Source: DASYXZ01 sp035308965
GTDB lineage: Bacteria > Acidobacteriota > Terriglobia > UBA7540
Length of the DNA: 64,000 nucleotides
Reading direction: 5' to 3'
Assembly (NCBI GenBank): GCA_035308965.1
Contig: DATGFN010000013.1
Location: 1-64,000 of the forward strand
This document shows, in pieces, positions 1 through 8,885 of the stretch. Both the position numbers and the translations under genes were made by a program. Below the pieces are notes generated by a model that was given only the letters and a program-made list of their open reading frames with translations, made no database searches and had not been told where the DNA came from. Every line of letters starts with the position of its first letter. Position 1 is the first letter of the stretch.

Positions 1-165
1 CCCCAGATCAGCCTGAAAGGGTTGAAGATCAGGGGACATAACATTGACCTGGTGGCCGACCGAGAGCGGTACGAAGTGCGAGTGGATGGTCGCCGAATCA
101 GCTCCACGGTCGGCACCCCTGTGGTTATTCCGGCCGCGAGCCCTGGTGGGACCGGCAGGGGATAA
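1..165 (+). CDS. C-terminal end of a putative secreted glycosidase (partial, cut by window edge)
   Basis: The first 54 codons are open from the window edge to a TAA at 163-165. The translated tail resembles the C-terminus of the next protein (356-2542): GLKIRGHNIDL against GLRLRGSSIDI, then YEVRVDGR against FEVKVGNR, and VGTPVVIP against IGNPVRIP. That makes it the end of a tandem paralogue of the same putative six-hairpin glycosidase family. This tail is a small beta-rich segment that follows the catalytic barrel in the complete neighbour. Nothing can be said about its start or signal peptide. The paralogy is read directly from the sequence; the enzymatic function is inferred from the neighbour. 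Confidence 0.7.
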   Translation, partial: PQISLKGLKIRGHNIDLVADRERYEVRVDGRRISSTVGTPVVIPAASPGGTGRG

Positions 166-355
166 TTACCATTTGCCTGTCTGAGAGACCAGAGCGCTTT
201 TTGGTGATGGAGGCTTGGAACCAAGCGGCGGCCTCCTCCATGGTTCAGTTTCTTAGAAGGCACTAATGTGGGAAGCTGCATTAATTGCCTAAGCCCGTTT
301 GAGCCAATCGTTCTGATCTCCCCCGGCGCTTAGGCGCTGCAACGAAGAGCCTCAC

Positions 356-2542
356 ATGAGGAAACACACACGCAGAAGCGCACTAAAGGCCATGGGGGCG
401 GCTGCCTTTGCCCCCAGTCTCTCGGGACTCAGCGCCAATCAAAGCGGCCCTCGGACCGCCAACGCAGGAGCCCAAGGAAGTCATGGCGAGGCTCGTGGAC
501 CGCATGAGCCTGTTGATCCGTTCATGTTCTCGGGCGACCGAAATATCAGGGACGAAAAGCATTTCGGCATTATCAATGGGCTAATCACCACGGGGACGAA
601 TTACCGGGATGTAGGAAGCCTCAGCAGCCTCTACGCTCCCCCGTATGCTAGCTCTGATTTCCTGTTGGAGGTGCGGCTGTTTGGAGAAAAGGTTCCAACA
701 ACCCAGTATGATTGGCGCCCTGCCGAGGTCCGCCAGAAGGGAGAGGTGCACGGTATCTCTGTATCAGCCGTGTCCTGTCTGGCGCATGACGTGCGCGGCG
801 GCTTGCTGGAACTGAATGTCCACAACACCACCTCCGCGACGAAGAAAGTACCCCTGCAATTAAATATCGTGGGGAGCCTGGGCTACGAAGAGGCCTGGGG
901 GTTCAGCTATCCGGACACCACAAAGAAGACCACTACGTCCGTTTCTACAGCGCAGCGAGTCGTGCGAGAGAATGAGGCGGGCGCCATTACGCTGGGCACA
1001 GATATCGAAGGCATGCGGTGGGAGCCCTGGTCTTCGCACTGGGAAGGGGAAGTTGTCCTGTTACCGGGGCAGCATACAACCCATTACGTGGCGGTGGCGA
1101 TGAGCGACAAGACTGAGAGCAGAAGAGTCTGCGATCAGCTCTTGCAGAGTCCCGCCAAGGCGATTGAAGATTCGCGGCAGGCCTCTCGAGACCAGACAAA
1201 AGATCTGTTCTCTAAGTTGCCGAAATTCGAGGCCTCCAACCGCAGTCTGGTCGAATATTACAATCGATCGATCGTAGCGCTTATCATAAACAAGTTTAAG
1301 GTCCCCGAGTTCGTCCTAAACCCCTACTATTCCACGGGGGGCATCAAAGGCGGCTGCGTAGGTAATTATCTATGGGACTTTGGCGACGTGCCTCGGCTTC
1401 TCCCGCTTTGGGACCCGGCCGCATCCCGGAAACACATAAAGCAATTTCTCGAGATCGACATCACCAAACACTTCCTCTTTAACCCGATGGACGGCAAGGC
1501 GGGAGGGCCGTGGTACCCCGTCAATCAAGAGAAGATCATTTTGTTGATCTATCATTATGTTCAATTGACAGGTGACGTCGGATTCCTCAGCGAAACTGTA
1601 GGTGGAAAGTCTGTCTTGGACTGGGTGCTCTTCAATGCCATGTACGGGGATGATCTCAGCAAACCCGCGGTTCTGGTTGATTACGGCAATGGCAATAACC
1701 ATCTGGAGCTGAGGGGTAAGTATCGTTATGACAACTTCATGCCGGATCTCAACGGACGGCGGTACAAGAGCTATGAATTGGCCTGGCAACTAGGAAAGCT
1801 GGCAGGGAAGAACTGGGACTATCTTTTGGAGCGAGCCCAGGCACTGAAGGTATTGCTCAAGGAGACCCTGTGGAGCCCTGAAGACCGGTGGTTCTTCTTT
1901 ATGTATCCCAATGGGGTGAAGGAATTGAGATACACGGTTCAAGTGTACATGATGGTTGGAAGCAAGGTGCTCGACAAGCAGGAAGAGGAAGGGCTGGTGA
2001 GTCATCTGAATGACGATGAATTCCTTTCCACGTATGGACTGCACAGCATAGCAAAACAGGATCCAGCTTACGATCAGGTCGATATCGATAACGGCGGCGG
2101 CGGCAACTACGTTGCTTTTACCCCGCAGATAGCCGAGTTGTTGTATCAAGCCGGGTACACGGCCCGGGCGGAAGAACTCTTGAAGCGCACGTTGTGGTGG
2201 GGGGAACGGTTGCCATACTGGGGAGACTCAATGGTAGCTAACCAGATTGAGTATCGTAAGGACACTCCGCTACAGAACGCCTTCGATGCTGCGTCGGGCG
2301 CTGAATGCATCATCTTCGGGATTTTCGGAGTTAATTTGGATATGGACGGCAGCATCACGATTGATCCAAAACTACCGAGTTGGTCTCCGGACGCCTCGTT
2401 GACAGGGTTGAGGTTGCGAGGGTCAAGTATTGATATTTCCGCGGCGGGGCTCAAGTTCGAAGTAAAAGTCGGTAATCGCGTGCTCCGGTCCAAAATTGGC
2501 AACCCCGTGCGCATTCCGGCACGCGACCTGGCGATAGGATAG
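356..2542 (+). CDS. Putative Tat-exported (alpha/alpha)6-barrel glycoside hydrolase
   Basis: This 728-aa protein has a twin-arginine-like leader (RKHTRRSALKAMGAAAF, then a short hydrophobic stretch), so export is likely. Residues about 50-280 look like an N-terminal beta-sandwich. Residues about 300-650 are rich in helices with recurring aromatic and acidic pairs (YLWDFGDVPRLLP near residue 340, GGPWYPVNQEK near 385, NGNNHLELR near 448). This pattern fits six-hairpin glycosidases of the GH15/GH63/MGH1-like type. The C-terminal segment matches the partial gene just upstream, so the two are tandem paralogues. It precedes a sugar-acid catabolic operon, which supports release of sugars or uronates from a glycan. 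The family is inferred from fold-like patterns; the substrate is unknown. Confidence 0.6.
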   Translation: MRKHTRRSALKAMGAAAFAPSLSGLSANQSGPRTANAGAQGSHGEARGPHEPVDPFMFSGDRNIRDEKHFGIINGLITTGTNYRDVGSLSSLYAPPYASSDFLLEVRLFGEKVPTTQYDWRPAEVRQKGEVHGISVSAVSCLAHDVRGGLLELNVHNTTSATKKVPLQLNIVGSLGYEEAWGFSYPDTTKKTTTSVSTAQRVVRENEAGAITLGTDIEGMRWEPWSSHWEGEVVLLPGQHTTHYVAVAMSDKTESRRVCDQLLQSPAKAIEDSRQASRDQTKDLFSKLPKFEASNRSLVEYYNRSIVALIINKFKVPEFVLNPYYSTGGIKGGCVGNYLWDFGDVPRLLPLWDPAASRKHIKQFLEIDITKHFLFNPMDGKAGGPWYPVNQEKIILLIYHYVQLTGDVGFLSETVGGKSVLDWVLFNAMYGDDLSKPAVLVDYGNGNNHLELRGKYRYDNFMPDLNGRRYKSYELAWQLGKLAGKNWDYLLERAQALKVLLKETLWSPEDRWFFFMYPNGVKELRYTVQVYMMVGSKVLDKQEEEGLVSHLNDDEFLSTYGLHSIAKQDPAYDQVDIDNGGGGNYVAFTPQIAELLYQAGYTARAEELLKRTLWWGERLPYWGDSMVANQIEYRKDTPLQNAFDAASGAECIIFGIFGVNLDMDGSITIDPKLPSWSPDASLTGLRLRGSSIDISAAGLKFEVKVGNRVLRSKIGNPVRIPARDLAIG

Positions 2543-2614
2543 GAAATCGATTGGATTTCCTGATTAGGATGTGAAAGCTTGTGATCCTAGCTGAATGAAA
2601 GGGAGATTTCCTCC

Positions 2615-3805
2615 ATGGTTCTACTTCGGGGAACAACTTGGAATCACACTCGGGGGTACGCGCCGCTGGTGGAGACGGCAGAGCGTTTTCAAATAGCTCA
2701 TCCTGAGGTGGAGATTCAGTGGGAAAAACGCCCCCTGCAGGATTTGGCTGATTTCCCCATTGAAAAGCTGGCCCAGACCCATGACATGGTCATCATTGAC
2801 CATCCATCGGTGGGAGCATGCGCATCCAGCCGATGTATGCTACCCCTCGATGAACTCCTGCCGGGGGAAGCCCTCTCAACCTTAGCCAAGCAATCCGTCG
2901 GACAATCCCACACCAGTTACAACTACAGTGGACATCAGTGGGCTCTGGCAATTGACGCTGCTTCCCACGTGAGTGCTTATCGGGATGATCTCCTACAAGA
3001 TCTGGGTGTTCCGGCGCCTCAAACTTGGGAGGAGGTGTTGGCCTTAGGTAAGCAACTGCACCAATCTGGCCAAGCGGCCATGGCTGTCCCACTAATCCCC
3101 GTGGATTCGATGATGTGTTTCTACACGCTCTGTGCCGGCTCGGGAGAGGACCCTTTTTCGTATAGTGAGCAAACCGTTGTGAGTCGGGAGACTGGGCTCC
3201 GTGCACTCGATATGCTCAAACAGGTTTTGGCCATCTCCCATCCCCAATCCCTTACCTGGAATCCGATCAATGCGTTGGACCGCATGAGCAGCACGTCCGA
3301 AGTAGCCTACTGTCCATGGCTTTTCGGGTACTCAAATTATTCCAGGCCGGGATACGCCGCATTTCGATGTAAATTCGCAAATATTCCTACTCTCAAGGGC
3401 GGATTGCCCAAAGGCGCTATTCTTGGGGGAACTGGACTGGCCGTTTCCTCAAAGTGTGCCCACCCTGAGATTGCGGCGGCATACGGCTTGTATATGGCAG
3501 GCTCGGAGTGCCAGCGTAGCACCTATTTCGAGAGTGGTGGCCAGCCTGGCAACATCGAGGCATGGCGCGATGCGGCTGTCAACCAAGCCGCAGATAACTT
3601 TTTCCTGGGTACGTTGGACACTTTGACGAATGCCTACTTGCGTCCCCGTTACGCTGGCTACATCCATTTCCAAACTCAGGCCGGTCTCATCGTACATGAA
3701 TTCCTGAAGAACGGCGGCAGTCCCGCCTCTGTGCTGGAGGCCTTAGATCGCCTTTATCTTGCCACACGCAACTCAAACCGTCTTGCCGAAGGGAGAGTGA
3801 AATGA
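2615..3805 (+). CDS. ABC-type solute-binding-protein-like protein lacking a signal peptide
   Basis: The 396-aa product has the look of a family-1 extracellular sugar-binding protein: an N-terminal lobe with FQIAHPEVEIQWEKRPL, a YRDDLLQDLGVPAPQTWEEV segment typical of the hinge region, and a C-terminal KGAILGGTGLAVSSKC segment. The protein begins directly at the mature-like part (MVLLRGTTWNHTRGYAPLVE) with no hydrophobic leader, and no in-frame leader is seen upstream. No ABC permease or ATPase lies in the window. The ATG has a purine-rich AAAGGGAG upstream at normal distance. The stop overlaps the next start by 4 bases, so it is coupled to the enolase-superfamily gene. It may act as a cytoplasmic ligand binder; that role is inference. 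Confidence 0.7.
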   Translation: MVLLRGTTWNHTRGYAPLVETAERFQIAHPEVEIQWEKRPLQDLADFPIEKLAQTHDMVIIDHPSVGACASSRCMLPLDELLPGEALSTLAKQSVGQSHTSYNYSGHQWALAIDAASHVSAYRDDLLQDLGVPAPQTWEEVLALGKQLHQSGQAAMAVPLIPVDSMMCFYTLCAGSGEDPFSYSEQTVVSRETGLRALDMLKQVLAISHPQSLTWNPINALDRMSSTSEVAYCPWLFGYSNYSRPGYAAFRCKFANIPTLKGGLPKGAILGGTGLAVSSKCAHPEIAAAYGLYMAGSECQRSTYFESGGQPGNIEAWRDAAVNQAADNFFLGTLDTLTNAYLRPRYAGYIHFQTQAGLIVHEFLKNGGSPASVLEALDRLYLATRNSNRLAEGRVK

Positions 3806-4971
3806 AAATCACCAAGATCGAATGCATGGTCTTACTTGTACCGGACTACGACACAGAAGCTTGCTCATCGGCCCAGGATGATATCATCGTCTTCGTCCAC
3901 ACCGACGAAGGCATAACCGGCATCGGTGAGGTTGATACCAACCCCTGGGTGGTCAAAGCGATGATCGAGGCCAAAGGGACCCACATTGTCGGACAGGGCC
4001 TGACAGAAATGCTCCTTGGGCAGGACCCTCTTCAGCCCGAAAGGCTCTGGGAAAAAATGTATATGGGGTCGATGATGACCGGACGCCGTGGCCTCGGGAT
4101 CTGTGCCATGGGAGCGTTGGATATGGCGTTATGGGACATCCGGGGCAAGGCGCTCGGCCAACCCTGTTGGCAATTGCTCGGCGGGGCCAAAAAGGAGTTT
4201 ATCACTCCTTACGCTTCACTGCTACCGGCCGGCCGGACCCTCAAAGATCAGCGCGAATCATTGGTGAGTAAGGTCAAGACCGCTAAATCGACCGGATTCG
4301 GAGCCGCTAAATTGGAAGTCCTGATCAACGGGCCATATGCGCACAACGGTTTGCAAGAAAGCAATTCCTCCATCGTTGAGATGGTCGCGGCCTGCCGTGA
4401 GGCGGTTGGCAAAGATTTCGTGATCATGGTCGACGTTTGTTACAGTTGGGCCACTGCCAAAGAAGCCTTGGGGGTGATGACGCAACTGGAGCCTTACGAT
4501 TTGTTTTTCATCGAAACTCCCATACGGATTGACGATCTGGACGGTTATCGTTTTCTGGCGGAGCACTCGCCTATTCCTATTGCTTCGGGAGAAATGCTTA
4601 ACACCCGTTTCGAATTTCTAGAGTTGATGGATCGCGGCAAACTGGATGTCGCCCAGCCGGACGTGGGGCGTGTCGGGGGATTTACGGAGGCTAAAAGGGT
4701 CTGCGATATGGCAGGCGATCGGGGGAAATTGATCGTTCCTCACTGTTGGAAGACGGGCATCGGAATTGCCGCTTCTGCTCATTTGGCGGTGGCCACAGCC
4801 CATTGTCCCTATATCGAATTCCTCCCGGCTCACCTTTCGGAGTCGGTCCTAAGACGGGAATTGACATTGGACGAACTGCGGCTGGAGGATGGCAAGATCC
4901 CGTTGCCCAAGGAAGCCGGTTTAGGGGTTCGGTTGAACCCGGACGCTTTGAAAAAATACAGGGTGGACTAA
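3802..4971 (+). CDS. Mandelate racemase/muconate lactonizing enzyme family (enolase superfamily) sugar-acid dehydratase
   Basis: The 389-aa length is normal for the family. Residues 1-120 form the capping domain and 130-350 the barrel. The three metal-binding acids sit in IMVDVCYSW, FFIETPI and ASGEM, and the C-terminal barrel has QPDVGRVGG and IVPHCWKTG, which supply the Asp-His dyad. The strand-2 motif reads AKLEV rather than the classic KxK, and the position after the first metal Asp lacks the His typical of RspA-type mannonate dehydratases, so ManD is unlikely. Known members dehydrate acid sugars to 2-keto-3-deoxy acids. It is translationally coupled to both neighbours (4-base overlap before, 1-base after). 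The substrate is probably an aldonate but is not determined. Confidence 0.85.
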   Translation: MKITKIECMVLLVPDYDTEACSSAQDDIIVFVHTDEGITGIGEVDTNPWVVKAMIEAKGTHIVGQGLTEMLLGQDPLQPERLWEKMYMGSMMTGRRGLGICAMGALDMALWDIRGKALGQPCWQLLGGAKKEFITPYASLLPAGRTLKDQRESLVSKVKTAKSTGFGAAKLEVLINGPYAHNGLQESNSSIVEMVAACREAVGKDFVIMVDVCYSWATAKEALGVMTQLEPYDLFFIETPIRIDDLDGYRFLAEHSPIPIASGEMLNTRFEFLELMDRGKLDVAQPDVGRVGGFTEAKRVCDMAGDRGKLIVPHCWKTGIGIAASAHLAVATAHCPYIEFLPAHLSESVLRRELTLDELRLEDGKIPLPKEAGLGVRLNPDALKKYRVD

Positions 4972-5750
4972 TGGGCCGCGAAATACTGAGAGACCGGGTT
5001 GCAATCATTACAGGAGCTGGACAGGGGCTGGGTAGAGCCGTGGCACGGGAGTTTGCCGACGAAGGTTGCGCGGTGGCACTCATCGACATCAATTCTCAGA
5101 CACTCGGTGAGGCCGAAGCTGAATTAAGAAAAAAAGGCCAGAGGGCAGTGGGTCATGCCCTCGATATCACGGACTACCAGGCCTACGGTGAGGCCATCGA
5201 GGATATCGCCAAAAAGTTTGGGCATATTGACATTCTCATCAATAACGCAGCCATCGCCATGTATGGCACGATTCTCGAAGATTCTCTCGAACAATGGCGC
5301 AAACAGATCTCGGTGAATCTCGAAGCTGTCTACATGGGAACGAAGTTGGTTGCTCCGCATATGGTTCAGCAAAAGTTCGGCAGGATAATTAATATTGCCT
5401 CGATTCAAGGCTTCGCGGCCACCGGCCAATGCGGGCCGTACAATGCAGCGAAGGGAGGCATGATTGCCATGACCAAATCCCTGGCAGTTGAACTGGCGCC
5501 TTACAACATCGCTGTGAATGCTGTGGCACCGGGCTACATGCGAACGCCGATGTCACTCGTCAATGGTGTACAAGAGTCAGACACCCCTGATTTCCAGAAA
5601 TGGTACGCCGAGAAGCGTCACATCCCCATGGCTCGCACGGGCTATCCCGAAGACGTCTCAGGGACGGTGGTCTTCTTGGCTTCCGATTATTGCCGTTACA
5701 TGACGGGAAACCTTCTCGTAGTAGACGGCGGCTTAACCAGCACATTTTAG
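4971..5750 (+). CDS. Short-chain dehydrogenase/reductase (SDR), classical type
   Basis: The start is the ATG that shares its A with the TAA of the upstream dehydratase gene. This gives a 259-aa protein, normal for classical SDRs; a longer open frame upstream is not needed. The Rossmann motif TGAGQGLGRA is near residue 14, NNAA near 90, and the catalytic triad is Ser in IASIQGF with YNAAKGG (Tyr-x3-Lys). The C-terminus ends in VVDGGLT as expected. It should oxidise or reduce a sugar-derived alcohol with NAD(P). Its place between an enolase-superfamily dehydratase and E1-type genes suggests it handles an intermediate of the same sugar-acid route. Confidence 0.85.
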   Translation: MGREILRDRVAIITGAGQGLGRAVAREFADEGCAVALIDINSQTLGEAEAELRKKGQRAVGHALDITDYQAYGEAIEDIAKKFGHIDILINNAAIAMYGTILEDSLEQWRKQISVNLEAVYMGTKLVAPHMVQQKFGRIINIASIQGFAATGQCGPYNAAKGGMIAMTKSLAVELAPYNIAVNAVAPGYMRTPMSLVNGVQESDTPDFQKWYAEKRHIPMARTGYPEDVSGTVVFLASDYCRYMTGNLLVVDGGLTSTF

Positions 5751-5780
5751 TATTCAATTGTCCTGCAAGACACAAGGAAG

Positions 5781-6749
5781 GTGGCCTTGGAAGAAATTTC
5801 CGTCGAGACCAGACTTGGCTGGTTTCGCCAAATGTGCTTGATCCGGGCTTTTGAACGAGAAGTTTACCAATTGAATAAACTGGGGCTGGTCCGCGGCACG
5901 GCCCATCTCTACATCGGGATGGAAGCGATTGCCGTGGGTGCTTGTTCGGTCATGAAAGATGAAGACCTTCTCACCAGCACCCATCGCGGTCATGGCCACT
6001 GCATTGCACGCAGGCTCCACTTGGGACGCATGATGGCCGAAATCCTGGGTCGAGCGGACGGTACTTGTGGTGGAAAAGGTGGCAGCATGCATATTGCGGA
6101 CATATCCCGTGGCATGCTGGGCGCGGATGGAATTGTTGGAGGAGGAATTCCTATTGCTGTGGGCGCGGCGCTTGGTGTCCGATTGAAAAAAAGCCCTTCG
6201 GTGGTATTCTGCTTTTTCGGTGAAGGAGCCAGCAATCAGGGCTCTTTTCATGAGGCACTGAACCTCGCTTCGGTTCAGCGACTGCCGGTGGTGTTCATCT
6301 GTGAAAACAATCTCTGGGCCTTGAGCGCACCCTTTGCAGAGACGACGGGTGGGAGTAGTGTTGCTAATCGCGCCAGCGCCTATGGTATCCCCGGGGTGAG
6401 GGTCGATGGAAACGACGTCCGGGCCGTCTTTGAAGTGGTGAGCAACGCCTCTGCACATGCCCGCCAGGGATTGGGACCATCCTTGTTGGAATGTGAGTCG
6501 TATCGATGGGAGGGTCACTCCATTTTCACCAAGCTGGAAATACGGCCCGATGAGGAAATCAAGCAATGGAAGCGACAGGATCCGATTGTCCGCTTGCGCA
6601 CGCAGTTAACTGAGAGTGATAGTGTGCCGGATAAGACGCTAGACCAAATCGAATCGGAAGTTGCAACCAAAGTTGCTGAGGCGGTCGAATTCGCCAAAAG
6701 TAGCCCCGCTCCGCATCCTGCCACGGCATTGGAACACATCTACGTCTAA
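5781..6749 (+). CDS. Thiamine-diphosphate dehydrogenase E1 component, alpha subunit
   Basis: The 322-aa protein belongs to the pyruvate/acetoin/branched-chain E1-alpha family. The substrate-channel region GGKGGSMHIAD is near residue 105. The ThDP-binding segment runs from GVRLKKSPSVV through FFGEGASNQGSFHEALN to FICENN, with Glu in place of Asp in the GDG motif, as in acetoin-type E1s. The start is a GTG; AAGGAAG lies directly against it, so a TTG two codons on (5787) is the better-spaced alternative. It is followed one base later by the beta subunit. No E2 lipoyl acyltransferase or E3 gene is in the window, so the pair either shares an E2 from elsewhere or does non-oxidative chemistry. Confidence 0.85.
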   Translation: MALEEISVETRLGWFRQMCLIRAFEREVYQLNKLGLVRGTAHLYIGMEAIAVGACSVMKDEDLLTSTHRGHGHCIARRLHLGRMMAEILGRADGTCGGKGGSMHIADISRGMLGADGIVGGGIPIAVGAALGVRLKKSPSVVFCFFGEGASNQGSFHEALNLASVQRLPVVFICENNLWALSAPFAETTGGSSVANRASAYGIPGVRVDGNDVRAVFEVVSNASAHARQGLGPSLLECESYRWEGHSIFTKLEIRPDEEIKQWKRQDPIVRLRTQLTESDSVPDKTLDQIESEVATKVAEAVEFAKSSPAPHPATALEHIYV

Positions 6750-6750
6750 C

Positions 6751-7728
6751 ATGAGAAAGATTTCTTTCGCTGAAGCACTTAATCAAGCCCTAAAAGAGGA
6801 GATGCGCCGTGATCCTCTTGTGTTTGTCCTTGGGGAGGATATAGGCAGGATGGGTGGGCTTTTCGGAGTAACCGCTGGCCTTTCTGACGAATTTGGGTCG
6901 AGTCGGGTGATTGATACACCAATCTCCGAGGCTGCAATTGCGGGTGCGGGCATCGGAGCAGCGCTTGTGGGGACTCGGCCAGTCATTGAATTTCAGTTCC
7001 TTGACTTCATCATGATTGCCATGGATCAGATTGTGAACCATGCTGCCCAATATCGTTATATGACGGGCGGAATGGTGTCGGTGCCGATGGTTATGCGCGC
7101 TCCCGTTTGCGGTGGGATCGGCCTAGGCGCCCAGCATTCAAAGTCGCTGGAAGCCTGGTTCGTGCATGTCCCAGGCCTAAAGGTGGTAATGCCTTCTAAT
7201 GCGGCTGATGCCAAAGGGTTGCTAAAAACTGCGGTGCGAGACGGTAACCCTATTCTCTTTTTGGAACATCGGCTGTTGTACGCGCAAACAGGACTCGTTC
7301 CGGATGAAGAGTACCTGGTACCGTTTGGATCCGCCGACATTAAGAGGACCGGTACTCATCTCACCTTGATCGCCACGGGACGGACTGTTTCGATGGCACT
7401 CAACGTCGCCGACAAGCTTTCAGAAAGAGGAATTGAGATCGAAGTCATCGACCCTCGCACTTTGAAGCCCTTAGACAAACCTTTGATTTGCCAATCTGTC
7501 GGAAAAACGCATCGCCTTGTGGTAGTTAACGACGGTTGGTGTACCTGTGGATTTGCTTCGGAAATTATGGCTATGGTGATGGAAGAGTGTTTTTGGGACT
7601 TAGACGCACCCATCAAGCGAGTCTGCAACAAAGACACGCCGATGCCTGTGGCTGCAACTTTGGAAAGGGCAGTCATGGTTTCGGAAGGAGACATTTCAAA
7701 TGCCTGCCTTGAAGTAATCGCCGCATGA
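6751..7728 (+). CDS. Thiamine-diphosphate dehydrogenase E1 component, beta subunit
   Basis: The true start is taken as the ATG one base after the alpha-subunit stop (MRKISFAEALNQAL), giving 325 aa, the normal E1-beta length; the open frame extends 30 codons upstream only inside the alpha gene. Family marks are LGEDIGRMGG near residue 28, IDTPISEAAIAGAGIG near 53, VPMVMRAP near 113 and the C-terminal transketolase-like domain with IEVIDPRTLKPLD near 225. With the alpha subunit it would form the heterotetrameric E1 that decarboxylates a 2-oxo acid (or cleaves an acyloin) with ThDP. The gene is embedded in a sugar-acid operon, so the substrate may come from the neighbouring dehydrogenases. Confidence 0.88.
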   Translation: MRKISFAEALNQALKEEMRRDPLVFVLGEDIGRMGGLFGVTAGLSDEFGSSRVIDTPISEAAIAGAGIGAALVGTRPVIEFQFLDFIMIAMDQIVNHAAQYRYMTGGMVSVPMVMRAPVCGGIGLGAQHSKSLEAWFVHVPGLKVVMPSNAADAKGLLKTAVRDGNPILFLEHRLLYAQTGLVPDEEYLVPFGSADIKRTGTHLTLIATGRTVSMALNVADKLSERGIEIEVIDPRTLKPLDKPLICQSVGKTHRLVVVNDGWCTCGFASEIMAMVMEECFWDLDAPIKRVCNKDTPMPVAATLERAVMVSEGDISNACLEVIAA

Positions 7729-7773
7729 GGTAACGTCGTGGACCTGGGGGGAACTCCCCGAGAGGCTCAGAGG

Positions 7774-8808
7774 ATGAAAGCGATAGTCAAGACAAAAGAG
7801 GGCGAAGGTCATCTCGAATTCAAGGAATGGCCGGAGCCCCGCCCGGCGCCGGACGAAATTAAGCTGAAAGTCAGCCACGCTGGCATCTGTGGCACCGATG
7901 TTCACATCATTAGAGGCGAATGGCCTTGTCGGCCTCCGGTGGTACTGGGACATGAGTTCTGTGGCACGGCGGTGGAAACAGGATCACTTGTCAGAAACTT
8001 TAAACCGGGGGACCGAATTGTTGCCTCCAATCCGGCACAAACGTGTGGTGATTGCAGCAATTGCCGGGCCGGCAATCCGTTTATGTGTGCCAACCGAGTT
8101 TCTGCCGGGTACATGATTGATGGTGCGTTTGCTGAATATGTCTGTATCCGTTCCGAGCGATGTCACCATTTGCCCGAAAACGTATCTCTTCGGCAAGCTT
8201 CCCTGGGTGAACCCCTTTCGGTGGCAGTCCATGCTGTCATGGAACGGACGACAATTCACGCGGGTGACCTTGTACTTGTTTCCGGCCCAGGCTGTGTAGG
8301 AATTCTCACCATGTTAGTCGCCAAGATGGAAGGAGCAAGGGTCATTGTGACCGGAACTCCAAGAGATAACTTGCGGCTGGCCTGCGCCAAAAGTATGGGC
8401 GCGGATGTTGTGGTGGACATCTCGAAACAAGACCCGCTGGAGATCGTGCGCCACCTTAGTAGAGGTGAGGGAGCAGATACCGTCTACGAATGCGCAGGAG
8501 TTGCACCTTCATTGGATATGTGTTGGGAGGCGGTCAGGAGAGGAGGAACGCTCGCGCCGTTGGGAATTTATCCCGGGAAAATTAATACAGACTTCAATAA
8601 AGTGACAATGAAAGAATTGAGGGTAATCGGTTCGTTCGGTTACGTGTGGACATCCTGGCAGCGCACCATCCAACTGCTAGCCGAGGGGCGGGTAAACATC
8701 GAGGCGCTAATCTCGCATGAGTTCCCCCTTGACCAGTTTGACGAAGCATTTCGCGCCAGTATTGACGGAAGTGCCATCAAAGTGATCCTGAAACCGCATT
8801 TGAGCTAG
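7774..8808 (+). CDS. Zinc-dependent alcohol/polyol dehydrogenase (MDR superfamily)
   Basis: The start is placed at ATG 7774 (MKAIVKTKEGEGH, 344 aa) because GAGAGG lies about eight bases upstream and family members begin with MKA; a GTG at 7738 would add 12 residues. The catalytic zinc site is seen in GICGTDVHI and GHEFCGTAVE. The structural zinc site is intact as four cysteines in CGDCSNCRAGNPFMC. The nucleotide-binding region has SGPGCVGILTMLVAK, a GxGxxG-like loop with Pro. Closest in style are sorbitol and threonine dehydrogenases. It is the last gene of the compact set with the enolase-superfamily enzyme, SDR and E1 subunits, so it probably oxidises a hydroxyl of the same carbohydrate intermediate. 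Confidence 0.85.
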   Translation: MKAIVKTKEGEGHLEFKEWPEPRPAPDEIKLKVSHAGICGTDVHIIRGEWPCRPPVVLGHEFCGTAVETGSLVRNFKPGDRIVASNPAQTCGDCSNCRAGNPFMCANRVSAGYMIDGAFAEYVCIRSERCHHLPENVSLRQASLGEPLSVAVHAVMERTTIHAGDLVLVSGPGCVGILTMLVAKMEGARVIVTGTPRDNLRLACAKSMGADVVVDISKQDPLEIVRHLSRGEGADTVYECAGVAPSLDMCWEAVRRGGTLAPLGIYPGKINTDFNKVTMKELRVIGSFGYVWTSWQRTIQLLAEGRVNIEALISHEFPLDQFDEAFRASIDGSAIKVILKPHLS

Positions 8809-8885
8809 CCCACAATCTTCACGAATGTTCTGTTCCGTCATGAGCAGCGCCGCGGTATTCAGCTTCAGAACAGGGAGGTTTGCAA

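Noticed and set aside
4746..4970. 75-codon N-terminal extension of the SDR at 4971
   Set aside because: It overlaps the coding end of the enolase-superfamily gene; the SDR begins naturally at the ATG touching that gene's stop.
3802..4971. Assignment of the enolase-superfamily enzyme as mannonate dehydratase (ManD) to complete the uronate route
   Set aside because: The His that follows the first metal-binding Asp in RspA-type ManD is missing, so the specificity cannot be claimed.
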